A stretch of DNA of 64,000 bases. Origin: Orientallactaga sibirica. Taxonomy: Eukaryota; Chordata; Mammalia; Rodentia; Dipodidae. The stretch lies in the NCBI GenBank assembly GCA_036365145.1, contig JAEOAD010000018.1, forward strand, positions 13,622,501-13,686,500, in the 5' to 3' direction. The notes below the pieces were generated by a model, which saw only the letters and a list, made by a program, of their open reading frames with translations, was not told where the DNA came from and did not search any database. Below are positions 56,160 to 64,000 of this stretch, piece after piece. How positions within the stretch are numbered: position 1 is the stretch's first letter; every line of letters starts with the position of its first letter. The translations under genes were made by a program, and so were the position numbers.

Positions 56160-57420
56160 TCCAGGCTTTTTGTAACATTTTCCTCTTTTTAAAACTTTGT
56201 ATATGAGTTTGCTGTCTCCTGTGTCTTCATTTCTCAAGGTTTGAATGTCACGAAAAGATTACATTAAATAAATGTGTATTAAAAAAAACAAAGGTTGTAT
56301 AGGATACACATCATTTAGCTTATGGTAAGACCTCTTCACATTAAAAAAAATATGTTATTCCTTTTTTTCTTTAAAGAACATAGCCTAAGGAATGTGTACT
56401 CTAATATAGAGCATATTTGTTGCATACACTGGACAAATATCTGTTTTTATGATATGATTTTATAGGTAGACATAAAAAGTTTTTGTCTTTACCTACTTAG
56501 GTAGTTTGTTTTTTCAACACTCTGGTTGCTTTAGAAAGATATATATTTATGCTCCACAGAATCAATAAAAATAGCTAATGTGAAAGACACTTCTCATTTC
56601 ATTTGTATTTGACCTTTTATGCTTCTAGGGAAATAAAACAGGAACCAAAAAATGAGAAATGTAAATGAATCTTGATGTTTAACTGATAGGAATCTTCACT
56701 GCATGGGTCATGGACTCAGTGAGAACATCTATTTAATACTTGTCAAAATTAAGTCATGAATTATATTCATAATTTTTTTTTATAAATAACATCACACAGG
56801 GTCAATGTCAATAGAAGAAATTTAAAAAGTAATTGGGAAGTCCTGATGGATGAGTTCATGGGCCCTAAAATTGACTGCATGATTGTCAGGACCCAAATTT
56901 TACCTAATAAACATACAAATGCCATGATTAATGTTGACAGAAGCAAGTTAAGTGGAGATACTTTCTGATAAAAATTGTCATTTCAGAAGAATTAAAATGA
57001 ATATTATGACTCCAGATACTCAGAAGAGACATAGAGTAGAAAATTCCAGGCTGTGTGAGTTGTAGAAGTGATAATTGGAGGAAAGCTATTCTAAGAGTTT
57101 CTATAAATTACTTTTATTCATTAAACCAGGTGACATCAATCAGGTAGAAGGGCCTTCAATTATACTGAATTCAGGTATAATATTGTCTTTAATGTTGACT
57201 TTAGGCAAGGTTCATCTAATCTAGGAAAACGAATTGCCATTTACATCAGCTGCTGACTCCTGAATTCTGAACCTGCAGTAAAGGCAGCAGGAAACATGGA
57301 ACTCATGAAATGCATTTCATGATCAGAATTTGCTAATCATCCTCCTGAATTGTGGCTCCCACTAAACTGACTCAACAGTCCTGCTAGGGTTGAAGCTGTT
57401 GTCTGCCAAAGAGATTCTCA
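56160..57420. other. unique AT-rich block, possible non-coding conservation
   Basis: About 1.2 kb is free of recognisable repeats. The part 57125-57300 (with CAGGTGACATCAATCAGG and TCAGCTGCTGACTC) has E-box and AP-1-like words. No exon was recognised. Confidence 0.28.
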
Positions 57421-58040
57421 GCATGGATTTGTTACCAATCAGCCGGCTGGGGGTCTTTTGTTTTAGCTGGTGAAGAGTTGTGTGTGGGCAAGAAGACACT
57501 CTTCCAGCAATTGTCTTTTCTGGTCTAGAGTTCTTACATTGCAGTTGCCTACAGCTCTGAGTCAGGGGTGTATTGCTCAGGGTCTAGGCACTCAGGCTGG
57601 AGATTTAGCTCTAGGCTTTATTCACTGGCATTTGGAAACTATTGTAATTTTCAGCTTCTAGCAGCAATGAGAGTTGGTGGCCACAGACAGCAGTGGGACC
57701 TTTGAGTTTGCAGCTCTCCTTTGGGACTGAGACACTGGAATTCTTAGCTTAGTTGTCACAAGTGTAATAGCTGTTGGGCCTGGAGACTTGAGATCCTCAG
57801 CCTGATAGCCAGTGTTTCTGAGTTTTTGAGACTAGGAAGAGACCCTTGGCCCTTGAAAGTTTACCAGCTCCTGGAAACTTCCACTGACCAGTTTCTTTTT
57901 GGCTCTTTGTAATCATCCATCTTTCCTGAGTCTTGCCATCTGTTGCTATCTATTTCTGCTGTTTCCAGTCATCTCCATCATTCTGTTACCTCTGCCAGCT
58001 CAGCCTGCCCTACATTGACCTTAAAGATGAAAGGAAGGCA
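57421..58040. other. GC-richer block of unknown origin
   Basis: It is rich in CTGGAGA, CTCAGC and TTCCTG-type words, unlike the AT-rich flanks. I cannot assign it to a repeat, an exon or a pseudogene. An unrecognised LTR is one possibility. Confidence 0.3.
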
Positions 58041-58041
58041 A

Positions 58042-58106
58042 AGGCTAGAGATGTAGCTCAATAGTAGAGAGCCTGCTTATCAAGGCCTGGGTTCAATCCC
58101 CATAAA
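58042..58106 (+). mobile_element. ID SINE, diverged
   Basis: AGGCTAGAGATGTAGCTCAA, then TAGTAGAGAGCCTGC, with B box GGTTCAATCCC at 58090-58100, then an A-rich tail. It is tRNA-derived and not a functional tRNA. Confidence 0.85.
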
Positions 58107-58794
58107 TGGAAAAAGAAAAGGAAGAAAAGCTAGGGATTTCATTAACAGCCTATATGGGCTACATAATAAATTCTAATGAGGAAAAAAAAAAGAAGTAGAT
58201 AAGAAAAAGATCATTTTAGAAGGAGCTGTTTGTTGGACCTAATGCTACAATATGAGGAGGAAGCACAGGAAGGTGGCTTTTGGCTGATGCCAAAAGTGAG
58301 CAGAACCTTCTGTTCATGTAGCCAAGAAGGGGGGGGGCTACAATGATATTTACACCAATCACAGCAGTCTTTCATGTAAATGAAGGGCTACATTTGCACT
58401 AATCATAGATCTTCTAGGGCTCAAGCTGTATGAAGCAGTTGTGGCCGAGACAGGTGCCTTCTGGAGCCAGAGTCATGCTTTGGCACTTAGCTGCTGTGGT
58501 TGTCATGTACTTGTGTTTGCAGCAGCCAATATTGGAATGAAGGCAGTCTAGCTTATTGCTTGGCTGATAGTCAAGGGAAGGGTATAACAGCTGTCAATCA
58601 TAGTCAGATCACCCCATCACCAACATCCTATTTTATGTAAAGGAAAAATAATCAGTAAAAGATACACTTACAATAAAGTCTTATCATTGACATAGGCAGT
58701 AATTTAGTATTAAACAGTGTTCTACCAGAGTTTAACTCCTACTATACTGCCTAAAGGAGAAGTAAGTTCCTCTAATCTGTTTTGGATTTTACAC
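58107..58794. other. unassigned DNA
   Basis: It continues the composition of the block at 57421. A CCAATCACAG motif and two CACTAATCATAG/CACCAATCACAG-like words (58354, 58396) are seen. No exon was recognised. Confidence 0.3.
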
Positions 58795-58995
58795 TGAGAT
58801 CATTTGAGTTTTCTTCCTGTCTAGATCACCTATTTGTTAGCTCGGTGACCTGGGGTCAATTGCTTAACATCTCTTTGTTGAAATTTCCTCATCAGATAGG
58901 TACAGATCCTACCACATGAGACTAAAGTTAGTTAATTCAAATGAACATATAAAGTATTCATAAGATACAGTGTACCTAATACATGTTCAATTAAC
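58795..58995 (+). mobile_element. MIR SINE
   Basis: ACCTATTTGTTAGCTCGGTG, ACCTGGGGTCAATTGCTTAA and AAATTTCCTCATCAGATAGG follow the MIR core; the 3' half is diverged. Confidence 0.65.
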
Positions 58996-59830
58996 TTTAG
59001 ACATTACTATATCTAATGCTTTTCCCTAAGGCCTTTGAAGCCTCAAAAGACTTCCTCCCTTGCTTTCCACATGGAATATGTATATTATGGTGCTCCTCTC
59101 TCCAGCTCAAGTTTTCTGGGTGGTCCTCTTCCATTACCATTTTATTTTCAAGAAATTAATTTGCAGCAGCCCATTTCTCATGCTGTATTTGCTTCAAAGT
59201 CCCTTTTCTCCTTAGAAGAGGTTCTGTGTTGACCCTCCTTCAAAATTATGAATTAATTCTGGGTAAAATGGTGGTATAGGAGCCATGTCAAGCCAGCCTG
59301 GGGCAGGATTTAAGCAAACCCACAGCAAAATACATCTTATTCTGAAAAGTAAAGGAGTATAGAGTATTCTTAGACACAGTGGAGAAGCAGGAGAGACCAA
59401 GACCCACCAAAAAGGAGGAAAATGGCCAGAATCCCACTGAGGAACTTGTGGCCACTGATATGTGCCATCTGCATGCCTAGAACACTGAGCTGAAGCAGCA
59501 GAGACCAAACAAGGGGATTTTCCAACCTCATCAGTCTCCTTGCAAAGTCAAGAAATCTGAAGGAAATACAGCTGAGATCAACTAAGAGCTACTGAAAGAG
59601 ACACAGGTGGGACTGGCTGAGCAACTTCAAGCTTCCTGCACTCTCTCATCCCCCAACCATCAGAACCACAAAGCTCTGGCATTCAGCCCCCATGCAGCAC
59701 ACCTGAACAGAATTCCAGCTCTACAGCACAACACAGAGGGATCGAGGTGGGTATTCAACATTGGTGAGATTGGAAGCTGCACCAAAAGATAATGAAGCGG
59801 ATTGATAAACAAAACAAACAAAAACCAAAC

Positions 59831-59831
<1 letters not shown>

Positions 59832-59866
<35 letters not shown>
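59832..59866 (+). repeat. (CAA)n microsatellite
   Basis: About eleven CAA/ACA units. The poly-Leu/Val antisense frames at 59660-59960 are translations of it. Confidence 0.95.
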
Positions 59867-60029
59867 AAACAGGTACATAGGTCTGCATTGGAAGTGCTAA
59901 TCTCTTTCCATGTGAGGGCACGTAATGGGTGACATTTTTGGTTGGCTTTACTATTTTCAATTAAGCTATATTTGGGAGTTGAGTATTGTTGCCTTTGATG
60001 CTTTCAGATTTACAGGGCCTTTGTCTTTT

Positions 60030-60150
60030 GCTTCTGTCATTATTGGGGGCAGGGTCTGATTCAGATCCAGGCTGACTGGAACCCAATTCAGAACAGAATT
60101 CTCTACCTCCCAGCTGACAGGATTAAGGGTGTAGAGCAACACACACCTTG
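60030..60150 (-). mobile_element. old B1-like SINE fragment
   Basis: GGGGCAGGGTCTGATTCAGA, TCCAGGCTGACTGGAACCCA, a CTCTACCTCCCAGCTGACAG block and GATTAAGGGTGTAGAGCAAC resemble a diverged reverse B1. Confidence 0.5.
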
Positions 60151-60566
60151 AGGGATTTGGGCTTTATAAGACTATCTGTTTTAATCCCCACATTTGTATG
60201 CTCTGTGCTGGTTTTTATTGAATGTGTATATTGCTCCATTGAAGCTTAGAATATTCCAGTAAATTGCTCCACCCAGTCCAATAGAATACCTGCCTAACAA
60301 GCAAACTCACCACCCAGGATTACTTCTGTGGCTGGATTGGTGTTCACGAGCTACACTTGGCACCTTAAGCTGATATCCTGAAGGTACATAAAGGTGAATT
60401 GCCACATCTAAGAATGCTGTAGATAAGTAGAAAACCCAAGCATCAAATCAATTCAGGATGCAAAAGTTACTACATTATAATATAAGAAACACAAAGAATC
60501 AAGATAATACAATCCCACCAAAAATTATAAATCCATCACAAATGGTCACCAATGAGACTGTTTTAG

Positions 60567-61290
60567 ATGAAATGCCTGACAAAGATTTTGATTTTATCTT
60601 TACTCAAAGAAATCAAAGAAGAAAACAAAGGAATTAAAGAAGGAAACCAACTCCTGAAAGAGACCACAGGAAACCAGCTTAATGAAATAAGAAGGTCATT
60701 ACAAGACATGAGTAAGGAAATAGAAATACTGAAGAAAAATCAGGCTGAAATTCTAGCTCTGAAGAACACAGTCAGTCAAATAAAAACCTCTGTAGAAAGT
60801 CTCACCAGTAGAATGGATGAAGTAGAGAATGGAATATCTAAACTAGAAGAACAGATAGCAGACCTAATATAGTTCAAAAAGAGAAAGGTAAGCTAATAGG
60901 AAGGTATGAGTGGGAATTTCAAGATATCTGAGACACTATGAAAAGATCAAACATAAGAATTCAGGGTATAGTAGAAGGAGAAGAATTTCAATTCAGAGGC
61001 TGAGTAGGTGTTTTCAACAATATCATAGAAGAAAATTTTCCTCAAATTGGGAAAGAAATGCCAGTGCATGTACAAGAAGCTTTTAGAACACCAAACAGAC
61101 AAAACCTGGAAAGAACCTCTCCTCACCATGTTATAATTAAACTACCAAACACACAAACCAAAGAAAATATATTGAAAGCAGTTAGAGAGAAAAAGCAAGT
61201 CACCTTCAAAGGAAAGCCCATCAGAATCACAGCAGATTACTCAACACAAACCTTAAAAACTAGAAGGGCTTGGAATGATGTATTCTAAGT
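60567..61290 (+). pseudogene. LINE-1 ORF1 pseudogene
   Basis: L1 ORF1 makes the RNA-binding chaperone. The first stretch (60567-60872, 101 codons) is a coiled coil with heptads rich in Leu, Ile, Lys and Glu, such as LTSRMDEVENGISKLEEQI at its end. A stop follows it. The RNA-binding and C-terminal part lies in another frame at 61058-61288, with HHVIIKLPNTQTKENILKAV and ADYSTQTLKTRRAWNDVF. The two parts are out of frame with each other, so the gene is dead. The N-terminus seems shorter than usual. Confidence 0.85.
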
Positions 61291-61549
61291 TCTGAAAGGT
61301 AACAACTGTCAACCAAGATTACTTTATCCAGCAAAGCTATCAATCCAAATTGATGGAGAAATAACAACATTCCACAACAAAAACAGGAATTTATGACAAC
61401 TAAGACAGCTCTACAGAAAATACTTGAAGGAATCCTTCATGCTGAAGAGAAAGCAAAACACACACGGGGGAAATAGGAAAACATGAACCATACTCAAATA
61501 ATAGTTAAAACAAGTGATTAATGGAAAAACTACAAAACAAGAAGAATGG

Positions 61550-64000
61550 TGAGAATACATACATACCTTTCAATAATAACTCTTAATGTCAATAGCCTCA
61601 GTGCCCAACCAAAAGACACAGGCTTGCAGACTGGATTAAAAGGGAGGATTCTGCCACTTGTTGCCTTCAGAAAACTCATCTCTCAATAAAAGATAGACAC
61701 TGTCTTAGAATAAAAAGATGGAAAACAGTATTTCAAGCAAATGGTCCTAGGAAACAAGCATGGGTTGCTGTCTTAATATCTGACAGGATAGACTTCAAAC
61801 CAACCTTATTGAGGAAAGATAAAGAAGGTCACTTTATACTGATTAAAGGAACACTCCAGCCAGAGGACATTACAATCCTAAATGTATATGCACCTAACAT
61901 GGGGGCTCCCAATTTTATCAAACAAACACTATTAGACTTAAGGATAGATAACACCAAACACAATGTAGTGGGTGACTTCAATACCCCACTCTCTTCAATT
62001 GACAGGTCATCCCTGCAAAAAATAAACAGAGTCACATCTGGATTAAATGATGTCATGGAACAAATGAACCTAATGGATATCTACAGAACATTCCATCCAA
62101 ATGCTTCAGAATATACATTTTTTTTTCTCAGCAAAACATGGAACATTTTCTAAAATAGACAATATATTAGGATATAAAGCAAATCTTAGCAAACACAGGA
62201 AAATTAAAATAATCTCTTGTACTATATCTGACCACAATGGGATTAAATTGCAATTCAGGGACAAGAAAAACTCCAGAGCATACAGAAATTCATGAAGAGT
62301 AAACAATACACTATTGAATTGAAGAAGTAAAAAAGGAAATAAAAAATTCATAAAATCAAATGATGATATGAATGCAACATACCAAAACCTTTGGGACCAA
62401 ATGAAGGCAGCCCCAAGAGGGAAATTTATAACTCTAAGTGCCTATATTAAGAAATTAGAGAGTTAACAAGTAAACATTTTGATGCTTCACCTTAAGGACT
62501 TGGAAAAAGAACAAGGCAAATCAAAAATCAGTAGACAGAAGAAATAATAAAGATTAGGGCCAAAATTAATGAAAGAGAAACCAAAAATACAATCCAAAGA
62601 ATCAATGAAACAAACAGTTGGTTCTTTGAAAGGATAAACAAGATTGATAAACCCTTAGCAAATCTGACCAGAAGAGAGAAGAGACAAAAATTAATGAAGT
62701 CAGAGATGAAAAAGGCACCAGATACCAAAGAAATTCAGAAAATGATAAGGACATACTTTAAGAATACATATGCCTCTAAGTTTGAAAATCTGAAAGAAAT
62801 GGGAAATGGATGTTTTCCTTGATACATATGATCTACCAAAATTAAATCAAGATGGGATAAACCATTTAAATAAACCTATAACAAGTATGGATGAAGTTCC
62901 AAGCATTTATAAAAATCTCCTAACCAAAAAAAGGCCATGCCCAGATTGATTCACTGGTGAATTTTACCAGACCTTCGTGGAAGAACTAATACCACTGCTT
63001 CTCAAACTTTTCCATAAAATAGAAAAGGAAGAAATTCTATTGAACTCCTTCTATGAAGCCAGCATCACCCTGATACCAAAACCAGACAAAGACAGAACAA
63101 CAACAAAAAAATTACAGACCAATCTCCATCATGAACGTATATGCAAGCACTCTCAACAAAAAATTGGCAAACAGAATACAAGAATATATCAGAAAGACTA
63201 TTCACTTCAAACAAGTAGCCTTTATCCCAGAGATGCAGGGATGGTTCAACATACACAAATCAATACATGGTCTGAAAGACAAAATCACATGATTATCTCA
63301 ATAGATGCAGAAAAGGCATTCAGCAAAATCCAACATCCCTTCATGGCAAAAATATTACAGAAACTGTGAATAGAAGGAACATATCTCAACATAATAAAAG
63401 CAATTTATGACAAACCTACAGCCAATACAACACTAAATGGGGAAAAACTTGAAGCTTTTCCACTAAATTCAGGAGCAGAACAAGGGTATCCACTTTCCCC
63501 ACTTTCATTTTATACAGTATTGGAAGTCTTAGCCATAGCAATAAGGCAAGAGACACTCATGAAAGGGATACAAATTGGAAAGGAAAAGATCAAATTATCA
63601 TTATTTGCAGATGATATGATTCTACATATAAAGGACCCTAAATACTCTAACAGCAAACTGTTAGAGCTGATAGACACTTTTAGCAACATAGCAGTATACA
63701 AAATAAACACACAGAAATCAGTAGCTTTCCTATATATTAACAAAAACCATGCAGAAGATGAAATCAGGGAATCTCTCCCATTCACAATTACCTCAAAGAA
63801 AATAAAGTACCTTAGGATAAACTTAACCAAGGAAGTGAAGGATCTCTACAATGAGAACTTTAAAATGCTCATGCAAAAAATTGCAGAAGGCATAAAGAAA
63901 TGGAAAGATATCCCTTGTTCTTTGATTGGAAGAATCAATATTGTGAAAATGTCAATTTTACCAAAAGCAATCTACACATTTAATGCAATCCCCATTAAAA
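61550..64000 (+). pseudogene. LINE-1 ORF2 pseudogene (endonuclease and reverse transcriptase), partial
   Basis: The endonuclease spans about 61,600-62,295. Its QETH block reads QKTH, so the catalytic Glu is Lys (61671-61673). GDFN is intact at 61971-61982 and SDH at 62227-62235, but a T run at 62119-62127 shifts the frame between them. A long decayed linker follows. Reverse transcriptase starts near [17 protein letters not shown] (62,960) and runs to a stop TGA at 63367-63369. Inside it, 63,110-63,290 is out of frame, with apparently compensating indels. After the stop the frame stays open to the window end and carries [12 protein letters not shown] and FADD (63604-63615), the polymerase catalytic block. 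The canonical Arg-Gln-Gly of SGxRQG is changed. Confidence 0.87.

Larger units (their letters stand above)
59255..60560 (+). promoter_or_regulatory. LINE-1 5' UTR (non-monomeric), with insertions
   Basis: It leads from the L1 start to ORF1 without tandem monomers, unlike the antisense L1. It carries a (CAA)n tract (59832-59866) and a B1-like insertion (60030-60150). Promoter activity is not expected after this much decay. Confidence 0.55.
59255..64000 (+). mobile_element. LINE-1, sense, older family, runs off the window
   Basis: A near-complete 5' side is present. The 5' UTR starts near TAAAATGGTGGTATAGGAGCC (59266-59286), reminiscent of the usual L1 start. ORF1 remnants lie at 60567-61290 and ORF2 from about 61,550 to the window end. 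Both ORFs have several shifts and stops, so it is older than the antisense L1 at 46788. The 3' end is outside the window. Confidence 0.85.

Overview
The window reads as mammalian nuclear DNA from a rodent, most likely a jerboa-type (dipodoid) rodent. Four things point there: B1 elements (7SL-derived), tRNA-derived SINEs of the B2 superfamily that look like the DIP elements of jerboas, ID elements, and MaLR-type LTRs. The species call is inference from repeat families recalled from memory and was not searched. No host protein-coding exon, rRNA or functional tRNA could be supported. Open reading frames of 60-150 codons are explained by LINE-1 remnants, by simple repeats, or by chance. This looks like an AT-rich intergenic or deep intronic region.

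Layout. Positions 1-12,500 hold unique AT-rich DNA with old MIR and MER5-type fragments, one MaLR-like LTR (2,727), a full DIP SINE (3,252), two B3-like SINEs next to microsatellites (8,721-10,258) and a B1 (11,304). Positions 12,500-27,000 hold L1 3' ends in both orientations (12,555; 17,545; 26,330), L2 and MIR fragments, several DIP SINEs, an MLT1-type LTR (21,035) and an ID element (22,944). A unique block at 14,141-15,720 looks like possible conserved non-coding DNA. Positions 27,000-38,800 are a dense repeat nest: L2, MIR, a MaLR LTR with a recognisable tRNA-Leu primer-binding site into which a B1 has inserted, DIP elements with clear target-site duplications, an ERV2-like LTR remnant, and L1 fragments. 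Positions 38,985-39,700 form the best candidate regulatory element.

Positions 40,000-46,800 contain an exact 83-bp duplication 1.2 kb apart whose second copy abuts a CCACA-rich array, a MaLR solo LTR, an L2, and a ~50-bp minisatellite. Positions 46,788-51,180 are one antisense LINE-1. It keeps a 5' UTR of about seven ~120-bp tandem monomers, ORF1, and the 5' half of ORF2. Its 3' half is missing, and a 392-bp solo LTR with a perfect 5-bp target duplication splits ORF1. Positions 51,200-59,250 carry a 150-bp polypyrimidine tract, two adjacent B1s, more SINEs and stretches I cannot assign. From about 59,255 to the end lies a second, older, sense LINE-1 with decayed ORF1 and ORF2 that runs off the window.

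Nothing here works as a gene system. The genetic content is the history of mobile elements inserting into each other, plus a few unique blocks that could be regulatory. The most notable items are the monomer-type L1 promoter array, the exact 83-bp templated duplication, and the homeodomain-site-rich block near 39.1 kb.
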